Shown here piece after piece: positions 38,235-51,500 of a DNA stretch of 64,000 nucleotides. The first letter of the stretch is position 1. The number at the start of each line of letters is the position of its first letter. Under the pieces are notes generated by a model, which saw nothing but the letters and a program-made list of their open reading frames with translations, was not told the origin of the DNA and searched no databases. Made by a program: the position numbers and the translations under genes. Origin of the DNA: Paracentrotus lividus (lineage: Eukaryota > Echinodermata > Echinoidea > Camarodonta > Echinidae); the NCBI GenBank assembly GCA_940671915.1, contig CALNVZ010003426.1, positions 10,742,398-10,806,397 on the forward strand, given 5' to 3'.

Positions 38235-38734
38235 AGGGGAAGTTCACCCTGGAATTTTATTGGTCTTAAAAAATGAAGAAAAATAATAGAAAAATATTAG
38301 TGAACGTTTAAAGAAAATCGACCAAAAAATAGCGAAGTTATGAATATTTAAAGTTTTGATTCTGTGACGTCACGTGCGAGCAGCTCTCTCATTGTTTGTG
38401 TATGTAAATTCCATAAATTTGTCTTTTTGTCACGGTTCTTGACAAAGGAATGGGTCAATTTGATATAGTCATGTATATGAATATATGTTTGATGGTATAT
38501 CGACCGCACAGGTGACATAATTAATTTCTTCTGAAAAAAAAATATGACATTTCATGGAATATACACTACATAACACATAGGAGATCTGCTCGCATGTGAC
38601 GTCACAGAATCAAAACTTTGAATATTCATAACTTCATCATTTTTTGGTCGATTTTCTCCAAACCTTCACTCATATATTTATTTTATTTTTCTGCATTTTT
38701 TAAAACCAATTTAAACCCAGGGTGAACTTCCCCT
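38235..38734. mobile_element. TTAA-flanked GGGGAAGTTCACCC MITE
   Basis: It starts AGGGGAAGTTCACCCTGG and ends with the complement, with TTAA at both edges (38231 and 38735), as for piggyBac-type target sites. Each arm contains TGACGTCA near its inner end. 500 bp, non-coding. Confidence 0.8.
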
Positions 38735-39823
38735 TTAAAGAAAACTTTATCATTGAATTCCACACCTGAAAACAAACTATATTCTACCCCTAAAACAAAT
38801 TAATTGAACTATCAAATCCTAACTTCATATTTCAAAGAACTTACCATTACTTGATTGTCATATTTCATGTAGTACCATTCCTTATCATCAATATTCAAGT
38901 ACTTGAAATAAAGTTTTAAAAACTATTGAATTAAATCATTATATAATTTGAATTAAAGATTTAAATAGGCACTAATTTCAATAATAAACCATGCTGGTTT
39001 TGATTTTTATTCTAAATCAGAAGTGTGAATACGATAACATTAGTCAGTTGAATCAAATTGATCTAATTCAACATCCCGAGAAGCACATCTACAGACTGCA
39101 TGATAATGCCATATTTTCACAATAGAAAATTCTTAAATGATAATAGAACAGTAAATATGATTTCTCATATAATTACAAGAACTTGAGAGGTAAACTTGAT
39201 TTTTAAAATGTATCACAAGGCACTACATATTATCATCACTGTATGGTTTGTTATTATTCCTTTTTCTAAAATGTTTTTAAGCACACAAATACCTGCACAA
39301 GTTTTCTAGAAAATTCTAAACCCTTCATAACTCTTAGAGCTAAATGACTCTAATAAATATTGCAATGTTGGTGTTAAAAAAAATGAAAAATAAAGTATAC
39401 TTACAGGAGATAAATATTCTACACATCTAAGATGTATAAATACAATGTATTTGCTGGCCGATATAAGTACACATTAATTGCAGTCTTAATACTATCTCAA
39501 TAAATACTCTGTTGCCTGCATTAAACCTATCTAACTATAATATCTACTTGTATACAAATTGCCAAATGATTTATTAATGTGTATTTAAATATTGAATAGG
39601 TATCATAATTAAACAATACATTCACAATTCAGCTCGGGACTTTGTTTACAGAAATTTCTACAAAATTAAAAGATATAAACTCATCAATGATGAAAAAAAC
39701 ATACATAGCATTTAGTTCTAAGAGACACATGTTGTACATACAGTTGTATAAATATTTGTGTTACACACTAACAATACACATGGCAAGTACATGGTACTTT
39801 CATAGGCAAATATATACACATTG

Positions 39824-39868
<45 letters not shown>

Positions 39869-40683
39869 TGAAGAGGGTTATTTCACAGCACTACAGGAAT
39901 AAAAACTATGCCTGGCGATCATACTTTTCCAATGGATAAATCAAAAGGACTTGCGGCCACACATAGCTGATCCATGGTAGTATAGTGAAGTGCCGTATAG
40001 AGAGATTCTGGTCAATTTGATATACAGGAGATTGCTTTGTTAAGAAAGAAAATGTGTCTGATAACTACTGAAAAAGAGTTGGCCTGACTCTCTCTATATA
40101 CGGCACTCTCACAAACCATCATGAATCACCCTTTGAATCTGCGATGTGTGACGACACCTTTAGTGAAAATACAAAGATTAGTCATAATATAAATGTATAT
40201 GCATTCACACATCAAGAGTTTGAGTACTTTGCACTCATGTTTTTTGCATAATTTATAACACTGTTCAAAACAAGAAATGTGAGTCATTTTTAGCAATTTA
40301 CAATTGTTGTTTTGTATTACTTTAGATAATTCAATACTAGAAATAATTTTTAAATATACTCACTTTATATTCTACAAGTATCGAACATTATATATATTCA
40401 CATTTTAAATGTAACTGTTACACAATGACTTTTAACATGATACAATATCAAAATTATTGCGGAAATATATACACCCTAAAGTATACTTCTGTGAATCATT
40501 TACAAATATAAACTCCCTTTAATCTTGCATGTCGCACTAATTTTGAATTAGACATATAAAAGTGCATGTTTCTCTTTTAAACATAAAGATAATGTGAACG
40601 AGTATTACATGTGAATACTCATCATCAAATTAAAATACAAGCAGTACTGAGGTGTTTTTCAGGTGAGTTCTCCAGGACAGGTA

Positions 40684-41157
40684 AACGTTTTTGCAAAGGA
40701 CGCGAATGTCGAAAGATGGCAAAGTCAGATTTTGCAAAAGTTTTTCTCCAAATGTCTCGTGATAATGGGCAGTTTGTGCAAAGTTCCCACAATGAATGTG
40801 CGAAATATACACAAAGAACACGCGAAAAAAGTGAATTTTTCAATAACCATGGGAGAAATATTCTCATAAACATTTGGATAGTTGTCAATATCTGGTAGGG
40901 GGATTTACAAAGATTTTACAAAAAAAAGTGCATGTCTTGTGTAGGTCCTGCACATATGATGAAGTATTTACGACATGCTTGTGACCCATTTGGGGTGCGT
41001 GAGAAGATCGCAGAAAATTTCAACATTTTAAAGAATTTCCTCGAAACTAAAAATGATGCCCGATTGGTGACACTTCCCAACGTCCACACATGTTTAGCAA
41101 ACTTTTTCCGCACGATATACGAGTGTTGGACTTTGACATTCGCGTCCTTTGCAAAAC
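40684..41157. repeat. Spaced inverted repeat, TTTTGCAAAGGACGCGAATG arms
   Basis: The left arm at 40684-40709 and its complement at 41135-41157 bound a region with further loose complementarity. Probably an old foldback element. Confidence 0.5.
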
Positions 41158-41826
41158 ATTTGCATATCCCGTGAAAATCAACCTTCTATATCCTCCAGCA
41201 CAAGCAAGAGATTTAATTGCTTTATTATGATTTTACAGTCAGTAAGTACAATTATGACAGAAGTCACCTATAGCATGCAAAGAGTTCAACATGTAGTTTC
41301 CTTTAATTTTATTATTTGTCTTTTATTATATCTATGTTGCATTCAATATAATTTTTTTGAAATCATTTCAAATCTACACAAATTTCAATAAGTACATTAA
41401 TTTCCTTTCTAATAAAATCTCAACACAAATTTGTCTCTTAATTTGTTTGCTTAATCTTGCATGTCTTGTATTTTATCTAGAGGTGTATTGCTGAAACCCC
41501 AAATCACAAAAAAAGGAATATATAAGTCCTAAATAATAGAATACAAACAAATTTTGAATACTAACTTTCTATGAAAAAAAAAAACTTTGCGAGTATTAGG
41601 GAAAACTCAGATCTTTCTCAATTCAGCCAGATTCTATGGCTTGTCATCCGTAACGCTATGAAATAAATTACCTTTTAAAACAATAAAATAGATTAGAAAT
41701 GCAGAAAACAATGAAATAAGCAAGAAATTCCATTAAGTTGAATGATTTGTATTAAACGAGAGACTCATCAACATTCAAGACAATGCATGAAAACATATAA
41801 CAATTTATATTTTGTTCAAGAGAATG

Positions 41827-41832
41827 TTTATT
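41827..41832 (-). terminator. Candidate poly(A) signal for the TIR-HEAT gene
   Basis: AATAAA on the minus strand, about 630 bp past the stop codon. I noticed no nearer canonical hexamer, but the assignment is by position only. Confidence 0.3.
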
Positions 41833-42390
41833 TCTGAAAAGTTTGCATTCATAAATTGAATAAATAAGGTAACAAACTCCTCTTGGCAAATGACACTTTG
41901 TTATATATAGACCTTGTTATATCAGATGTTTTTGAAAAACAGCAACAAATTAGAAGTAGGGCTCCCATATTTTTAAAATGAAAGTTTGATGTAACAATAT
42001 ACTTCATAATTTGGATGTAATGATTTTTATTTCTTGTTTTCAAATTTCATCAAATATTTTTCAGAAAAATTTTGTATAGCAAAGATGAAAGACATCTCAT
42101 TTTACAGGCATCCATTTTAGGCACCATTAGATTGGAAGACTTCTCATTAATGATACCACCAAAAAATTCTTTGTCTGATGCAACTAGTATTTAGAAGACT
42201 GTAATAGATATGCACCCCTTAAATAATATGATACATAATAATTATCATATATTTCTATGCATCTAATAAATAAAGCAGAGAAAGCATGGCACAGCTAAGG
42301 TTCTACTTCAATAAAGTTTTCTGTTATTATCATATTCAATTGAATACACATCATATTTTCAATTGTTTTAAAGAAACCCCAGTGATGTTA

Positions 42391-42445
42391 CTATTTCTGT
42401 TGAGCCAGTGCTATGATCCACCTTAGAGATATGAATAGCTTCTTG
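42391..42445 (-). repeat. Diverged tandem copy of the TIR-HEAT C-terminal coding segment in the 3' UTR
   Basis: This 55-bp segment repeats the 66 bp ending in the real stop codon (42458-42523): same start (CAAGAAGCTATTCATATC), same end (GCACTGGCTCAACAGAAATAG less its first base), an internal 11-bp deletion and a few substitutions. AACATCAC follows both copies, within one base. Confidence 0.9.
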
Positions 42446-42457
42446 AGCTGTGATGTT

Positions 42458-42596
42458 CTATTTCTGTTGAGCCAGTGCTTTGATCTCAGCACTGAGTACC
42501 TTTGTGATATGAATAGCTTCTTGGGCTTCGTCACCACCAATCTTCTCCAGAGCAATATGAGCTGCTTCACGTACATTGGATATAGCATCATTCCTC
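42458..42596 (-). CDS. TIR-HEAT gene, last coding exon (final HEAT repeat and C-terminus)
   Basis: Acceptor GTCTTTGCAG, phase 2 in. It encodes SNVREAAHIALEKIGG and the C-terminal tail ending IKALAQQK, then TAG at 42460-42458. The last 66 nt including the stop are duplicated just downstream. Confidence 0.9.
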
Positions 42597-45500
42597 CTGC
42601 AAAGACATGAACAAACACAAAAATAACCAATAAAGGGATTTAGTAACTTCTCAAAACAAGTGCGAAAGGGACCGAAATGAGTAAAAAATCTTATTGCTCT
42701 GACTGTATAAACAAACTACTGAAAGTTCCAGAGCAAACAGGTGTCATTTACTATATCAAAATAGCGAAAGGCTAGTCCTCTGCCATACACAGTCAAATAC
42801 CATCCCTCTGTCGCCAGCCTTAGTGCACAGGTGCCGTTCAAATAAAGATGGTGTCAGAAGTATTCAAATTAGTAAACCGGCTGGAGGACGTTGTTCCCTG
42901 CATTAAAAGACAGAATTTGAACTCCGGAAATGACTATCAAATCGAATGACAAACTTCCGAATTTGACTGGGAAATCCTATATCAAGACCAATCATGGAAT
43001 ATAGCTTACCATAGTTGGACCAGGCTGGGTACAGCTTGTTTAGCCCTCAAGTGCCCCAAGGCCAAACAGCAGCTCTGTCGAACAAGGCGATCCCGGTCTT
43101 TCAGCAGACGGAGCAGACGACGAATCACACGGAGGTTCTTGTTGTCTGTGACACGGGCTAAGGACAGTGCTGCCACAGCCCGAACGTTGTCGTCTTTATC
43201 AGCGCATAGATCCATCATGGCTTCCATCACTGATCGTGTGTGAAATTTAGCTAAAATAGAGAAAGAATAATTCTGATTGTAATCATTCTTTTTAAATCTA
43301 TATCTAATAATATCTTATTAATGAAGATATGTATTGTTACTTTCTGCAAAATGTGTAAGAAATTATTCTTGACTAGTTGCAATCCAACAAACAATCATAC
43401 ATTTTAGTAAGGAATAATCTGCCCCTTAATCAACCATATTCCTCAATTACAAAAATATAGTCCCTAAAACAGAACTTCTTCTTCTTCTTCTCGAGTCCTT
43501 TCTCCTATTCTTCTGTTTGATTTGTAATTATACTTGATTACATTTTAAAGATCATGGTATTCATTGCATACATGTATATATATATATACAGTGTGTTCCT
43601 AAAAAAAGGTAATCGAAGTTCAAACGTCAGTCATTTCAAAAGTGTACGATTTATTTTTGTGATTTGTTAACTAAAATATTAAGTAACTCATCAGCTTTAA
43701 TTTGAGACATTGCTTACGTCCAAACTGTAATTGGTCACAGAGTTAGGGTCCTTTGAAGGTAATAGGTACAAAACCCATTTTTTCCAAGTTTTTCGTTTTT
43801 AGGGTATGAAACCAACTTTTCATAATTTTTTGGTTTCATAGTTTTGGGGGTTTTTGTAATACAAAGTTTCAATGAAAAATCAATCTCATTTGTCAAAGGA
43901 CCTATTTCAATGGCAATGAGAGGGGTTCGCAATTATGAGTCTCTTGGGTCGTGGAGACGTCGTGGTGACGTCTCCTGAGACTTCAGGGCGTCAGGGGAGA
44001 ATGGAACAACACTCAAACATGTTCAATCTTTTAGTAGACTTCTTTAAGACGCCAGCAAGTAAAAATTATTAGCCTGTTCGATTTCTTTTAATCGTTAGCA
44101 AGTTCCGACAACGTCTCTGCGACGTCGTGGATACTTAAGGGACGTCGCGGCAACCCCGAAAAGACGTCACAGAGACCTGTTCACGTATTAAAGAAGTCTA
44201 CTAAAAGATTGGACATGTTCGAAATTGGTTTGATTTTTCTCGCGACTTCTTGCAGAATCAAGAGACGTTGCGGCGACCCCTCCGAGACTCCAGAGACTCA
44301 TGCATAATCGACAACCCATGTCATTGCAAGTGAGATATGTCCTTTGACCAATGAGATTGCAATTCATTGAAACTTTGTGTGACAAAGCCCCCAAAACTAT
44401 GAAAACAACATTTTATAAAAAGTTGGTTTCATACCCTAAAAACGAAAAACTTGGAAAAAATGGGTTTTGTACCTATCACCTTCAAAGGACCCTAACTCTG
44501 TGACCAATTACAGTGTGGACGTAAGAAATGTCTCAAATTAAAGTTGATGAGTTACTTACTATTTCAGTAAACAAATCACAAAAATAAATCTTATACCTTT
44601 GAAATGAATGACCTTTGAACTTTGATTACCTTTTTTTAGGAACACACTGTATATGTATTGGTTCTTAGGGGAATCTGAATTAGACTCTACCCATTAGGTA
44701 TTGAATGCAGGCGATCCCATTAGGCAAAAGAGTAGTAAGGTCAGCTTGGGAGCAGGGGAAGGGGAGAAGAGGGCATTGTAGAAGGTGACTCATGGTCTCC
44801 TCCTCTCCGCATTCGCATACTGGCCTTCCTTCAGTGTCGATGCCCCATTTGGCCATTAACACCTTGCAACGGCCGACTCCAGCCCGCAGGCGGTTCAAGC
44901 AGAACTTAAGTTGGCATTCGTTCAAAAAATTTAAGGCCTATCCTTGAGAGCATCTCCCATGTTCTTGACAAAATTACAGGAATTTGCTTGATTTTGTCAA
45001 GTGTCATGCTAAAAATCATTATTCACAATAAAACTGAACAAACTTGAGCTTGAAGTTGGCTTCCTTACCCAAATTCTGAATGGCATCAATTCTGACCGTG
45101 GAATCCATACTAAAGACTTCAAGCATAGTGTAACGTTCCAATGCCTGCTCCTTCACTCGATCCCAAAAGTCAAGGCGCTCATCATCGATAGTACAAAAAT
45201 CTGAAGGAAACAACAAGAAATAAATTAATTCCATTTTAATTCTTTTTAAGCTCCTTAAGTAACTCCCCTTCCCCATCAAGTAGCATTGAAATCCATGGTG
45301 ATCCAGTTCAGCCAGATATATTATATTTACAGTCTGTTTCAAATAAAGTGGTACAAGAGGAAAATAATTTTTATAGTACAAAGATTTACCACAACCTGAT
45401 ATTGTTTGGTATTTTCATAAACAGGAAAATCAGACTTTCTTCTGCAATTTTTTTTTAATTTCATCTCATTTGTTGCTGTAAACATGTAGATCTTGAGATA

Positions 45501-48500
45501 TGATTAGTTCTCTACAATCAAGAAAAATCCATTTTGTGCATGCCATCCCATGCCTTTGTGTAGGTTTCAAACATAATAAACCAAAATGACCGCAATAGAA
45601 CAAAAAGTTTGGGCAATTTCAATTCTCTCTTCATCGCACAAAATTTAGCATTACTTTTGTTTTAGAAAAGCACATTATACAACATAAAGTGTATTAACAA
45701 AAAAGATCTTTTGGCTTTAATTTGATACCACATACACAAAGTTTGAGAAGATTTCATACCTAATATATTTTTTTCCTGGAGGTACCTTTTTTTTTAAAAT
45801 ATAGCCTATAAAATACAGGTACCTTGATCATACTTACATTCATAGCTCTCTTTAGAAATATAGTCGTCCCGTTCTTCATCTAATTCCTCTGTCAACACAG
45901 GTACAATCCATTCTAGGGTCACCCCAATCTTAGACAGTTCTTCTGAGCAGTCATTCTTAAAGGCAGCCATGAACCTGTGAAGGAAAAAAAAACCCACATC
46001 ATCATTAGGCTACATGTTTAGCATTCCTGCTCTCTTCTACTTCTTCTTTTTTAAAGTTCTGAATCGCTTTCTCCTCTTTTTGTATTGTATCCAGCCTATA
46101 AAAAACATATGTCATATCTTGAGTCGATGTGCAGCCAATTTAAGAAAAAGAGCTTGCGGACATCTTGGAAAATAATAATCATCATCATCAGAATCATGAT
46201 CATTATTTCATCAGCATCACCATCATCACCACCACAATCACCATCACCCTCATCACTACCACCATCATCCTCATCACTACCACCGCCACCATGATCATCA
46301 TCATCATCATCACCACCACCACAATTACCATCATCTTCATCTTCATCATCATCATCACAATCACCACCACCTTCATCACTACCACCATCATCCTCATCAC
46401 AATCATTCTCATCACTACCACCACCACCACGATCATCATCATCATCATCATCACCACAATCACCACAATCACCACTCATCACTACCCACCATCACCTCGT
46501 CACATCATCCTCATCCTCACATAACCTACCAGCCACCACCATCATTGTCATCAATTATCATCATCACCACAATCACCACTACCTCATCACTTCACCATCA
46601 ATCCCTCATCACAATCATTCTCATCACTACCACTACCACCACGATCATCATATCATCATCATCATCACACACCACAATCACCATCATCTTATCATCATCA
46701 TCATCATCATCATCACCACCACAATCACCACCACCTCATCACTACCACCTCAATCCTCATCCTCATCACCTAATCACCGCCACCACCATCATCGTATCAT
46801 CATCATCATCATCACCACAACCACCACCATCATCATCATCTCATCACAATCCACCATCACCTCATCCTCCCTCCATCAACTCATCACACATCTATCCTCA
46901 ACACTACCACCGCCACCACCGCCATAGTCATCATCATCATCATCACCACAATCACCATCATCTTCATCATCATCATCATCATCACAATCACCACCACCCT
47001 CATCACTACCACCACCACCACCATCATAGTCGTCATCATCATCATCATCACCACAATCACCATCATCGTCATCATCATCATCACCACAATCAACCACACC
47101 AATGATAAACATCACCACCATTACTATTAGCATTCTAATTGAATTCTTACTCTTCAACAGAAACTGTTTCTTTATCCTTGAAATGTACGGCCCAGAAATC
47201 CTTCATAGCAACCTCTGTTGGGGGTAAGATCTGATGAACATTGAGTCTCGTCCTCGTCTCTCTTCTCATTAGTCCTCCATGCTTCTTATTACCCTCTCCT
47301 TCTGCAACATCTGAACAGACAGAAAAGATTAGCGTACATTTTGAAATGAGCTGGATTAACTTGTCAATATTTCTAGTTACATCAACACCTCATACATAGG
47401 GAAAGACAAATACGATAATATCATATGACAAAACCTATTAAAACATTCAAATTACATATGTTGATATCTACATGTATGAAGGAAACATCTAGTGACATCC
47501 TGTGACAGGACTTTCATAGTTCAAATGTGGTGTTTTTGAGCTTTGGTTTGATTTTAAAAACAATATTTCATGGATTGATATTAAAGCAAGCCTACTAATA
47601 AATTGTGCAAGTTTACATGAAGGTAGTGGTGTGGGTGGTGATGATGTTGGCCGTGGTGATGGTGATGGTGATAATGATGATGATGTGGTGATGAATCTTG
47701 TGGTGGTGATTATGGTGGTTGTGGTGGTGGTGGTGGTGGTGGTCATGGTGATGGTGGCGATGATGGTGATGGTGGTGATGGTGATGGTGGTGATGGTGGT
47801 GATGGTGATGGTGGTGGTGATGATGGTGTTGGTGATGGTGGTGGTAGCGATGATGGTGATAGTGGTGATGGTGATGGTAGTGATGGCGATGATGGTGATG
47901 GTGGTGATGGTGATGGTGGTGATGATGGTGGTGGTGATGACGGTGGTGATGGTGATGGTGATAGTGATGGTGGTGATGGTGATGGTGATAGTGATGGTGG
48001 TGATGGTGATGGTGATAGTGATGGTGGTGATGGTGATGGTGATAGTGATGGTGGTGATGGTGATGGTGATAGTGATGGTGGTGATGGTGGTGATGGTGAT
48101 GGTGATAGTGATGGTGGTGATGATGGTAATGGAGGGGGAAGTACATACATGTACATGAACATGTAACAGGGGTAAGGCTTTAGACTTACTCTGTTCATCC
48201 TTGATTTCTTTGAGCTTCTGTTTGATAACTGTAGCAAGCTTGTCAAAGCAACCCTTGAAGTCATCTTCATCAGAGAAATCAAACCATCTAATAGGAGCTA
48301 ACTGGAGGCGCCTACCGAAAAAAAAAAAAAGATGATGCACATGTTTGAATGTGTTGGAAGGTATTGTGTGTATATGAAACTGTCTAAAGCCCAGCGCACA
48401 CATTGCGATGTGATTGCAACAAATTGCCAATCGCATTGCAGTGCAATCGCATCGCAGGCCAGCGCACACATTGCAACAGGCGCTGCATATCACCATGGTA

Positions 48501-51500
48501 CCTCCTCTTTTACGCACAGGCGCGCAGTAATACAACCTCCATCTCTAGCAAATCTGATTGGCTGAAATTATCAAAATCGCAGGAAAATCGCAGGAAGATT
48601 TGACATGTCAACTGTCTGAAATTTGGTCTGCGATTTTTCTGCAACACATCGCATCGCGGTTGCAGCGTGTTGCAGGTTGGCGTACACACTGCAATTTTGT
48701 TGCAATTGGATCTTAGTGCAATCGCATCACATAGTGTGCGCTGGGCTTAACTCACATGGCACAACTGAGTGGGTAGACTGATAATTAACACATGTAAACT
48801 TATACAGTCTGCCCTCTGAAAATATCATCTTTTTTCTAACACTGTGAAACATGTAGTAAGAGCACTATATAAATGTTAATATTGTACTGTATTGTATTTT
48901 CTATAATGGAAAAAATAAACAAATTTCAACCATGTGGCTGGTAAATACCAATGCATGGCAAATTTAGCGGACGCATGACTAGCTATCCTTAAACATAAAA
49001 TAACAATAATAAAAACCAGGAGCACTTTACCAATTATAGCCATTTAGGTTACGGACTTCCTAATGGACAGTAAGTGCTGCTCCAGGGATCAAATGCATGA
49101 ACTTAATACATCCCAAGTCAAGTGATTAAAAGCCTAATACATTTGTGTACCTACAAAAATAACACTTCTACATTCAAAATCTCTATAACATTTTCAGATT
49201 TGAAAAAATGACTTGTTGTATTTGACATTCATTGCAAAATATTTTAAAAGAATACCCAACAAACTCTTGTGTACAAAATATATCGCCATGAAATCCATTT
49301 CAAACCTAAAATTTAGAGATAATACAGCAAAATAATCGTAGTGACATGGCCCAATAACTGAAGGACATTAATCCTTGTGTATGGTCAACCAACTGTAAAA
49401 ACCACTGCCTGATTTTATTGACTATAAGGTCATACCCAGCTCTATCGGGGCGATAGTGATGATTTCACTTGGTCTAACAACAGTTAGTCCAATTATCTGA
49501 TTGCCTAATACCACAACGGCTAAACCAACGCTCAACATTAGCATGTGCCCTGTTGCCCGGGGCAACCAGATTGGACCCTCGGGCAACCAAATTTGGAAGA
49601 AATGATCAAAGTAGTTGCCCGAATTGGACAATCACTTTTTTTCGCGAGACGAATGAAAGGGCTTACTTTACGGACTACATGTATTGGGCTTTTGACCCTG
49701 TAAACTATAGGTTACATTATGAGTTCATTGTAAATCACATGTTTATTTGAAGTTTTTTACATAAAATCAAATTTTGAAAGTTGTCATTGTATTCGTTTTT
49801 GGCAGGGCAACCAGATTTTTTATTCGGGCAACCGTTTTGGAGGAAAATGAAATATTTGGTTGCCCTGCAGGGCAACTTTAAAAAAATGTTAGTGTTGAGC
49901 ATTGGCTAAACCCATTTGGTCTAATTACCACTTGGTCTAAAACATTCTTGGTCTAATTCTCACGTGGTCTTATAATTACTTGGTCATCATATAGCCAAAT
50001 TGTCTAATTGCATTTTCATCTAATTCCTAAATGAATATTACCAGTTTGTTATCAAAATTGACCAATTGGTTTCAATCCAAGTCAACATAAGACAAAATGG
50101 GAATCAGACAAAATGGTAAACATTCGAAGTTTCAATTAGGCAAACAGGTAAATAGACAAACTGGTTGTAGACAAAATGAAATTAGACCATGTGATATGAG
50201 ACCAAACGGACATAGTCAAAGTGGGTTTAGACCAAATGGCAATTTATCATTCAGTATACCTTTTGAGGGAAAAACTATTAATCATAATGTAAACAGCAAT
50301 ACACAAAGTAGACAAACAGCATGCAATTGTGCATAACAAACACAATGAAAAGTGTCATGTCAGTAGTATAGATTGCCTTTTGTTATGAAAGAAGATGATA
50401 AATAGATCATCCCTTGACTGACTATGCATAGTTATGAATATCTACGCTACTGTATCATGGTATATGAAGTGTGACCATTCATAGTGCTACACGTAATGCT
50501 CATAGAAAAAAAATTCCTTGCTGTTTTCTTTGACTAGCCTGTTCGGCAAAACTAAATTTACATGCATTTAAAGTGCACAAGTGCAGCGTATCTATTGCTG
50601 CATTAAACTCTCATCTAAACACCTATGTAATTTTACTTGGTATGTAGACGATTCCTGATCACGACTGTTCAGACAAACCGTGTTTACACGCTTAGTTTGA
50701 TTATACCCAACTGCATGAATTCTTTTGCAGCATTAATTTCTCATCTAAACACGCTACTGGTCAATGGCTGCTTCTGTTCGGACGAGCCTTACTTACATGC
50801 CAAAATCCATGACTTCATTGACTTGCTTATGGGGTTGTATCATGCAAGGGTAGATGGGCTTACTGGAGACGTAGGCCAGGGCTAGCTCGTCCTTGCAGTA
50901 CTTGGAGGTGGCAGATTTGGTACTGAGTAGAGACAGGAAGAGCTGAGAGATGCAATGAGAGAGATTGTGAGATGATCAATGAATGGGATAGAGATATGTT
51001 TACTTTGAGCGAAGATGGGCAGAAAGAGAAAGAGAGAAGGGGGAGAGAGGGAGAGAGAGAGAGAGAAGAGAGAGATAGAGAGAGAAAGAGAAAAAAAATG
51101 AGGGAGATTGTATGATGATCAATGAAAGGGATAGAGATATGTTTACTTTGAGCGAAGATGGGCTGAAAGAGAAAGAGAGAAGGGGGGGGGGAGAGAGAGA
51201 TAGAGAGGGAGATAGAAAGAGAGAGAGAAAGAAAATGAGAGAGATTGTATGCACGATGATCAATGAAAGGGATAGAGATATGTTTACTTTGAGCAAAGAT
51301 GGGCTGAAAGAGAAAGAGAGAAGGGGGGAGAGAGAGAGATAGAGAGGGAGATAGAAAGAGAGAGAGAAAGAAAATGAGAGAGATTGTATGTACGATGATC
51401 AATGAAAGGGATAGAGATATGTTTACTTTGAGCGAAGATGGGCAGAAAGAGAAGGAGAGAAGGGGGAGAGAGAGAGAGAGAGAGAAGAGAGAGATAGAGA

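Larger units (their letters stand above)
38735..42390. other. AT-rich intergenic region and probable TIR-HEAT 3' UTR
   Basis: The strand-minus 3' UTR probably runs from 42457 down to about 41.8 kb. The remainder has a TA tract at 39824-39868 and a spaced inverted repeat at 40684-41157. No gene. Confidence 0.5.

Noticed and set aside
46545-47157. Long His-, Asp- or Ser-rich open frames on both strands
   Set aside because: Triplet microsatellite has no stops in several frames; there is no codon-level signal.
47489-48535. 348-aa minus-strand open frame, Thr/Ile-rich
   Set aside because: It is the GAT/GGT minisatellite read through with a real exon (exon 5 of the TIR-HEAT gene) at its start; splice sites at 48311 and 48190 give the true coding part.
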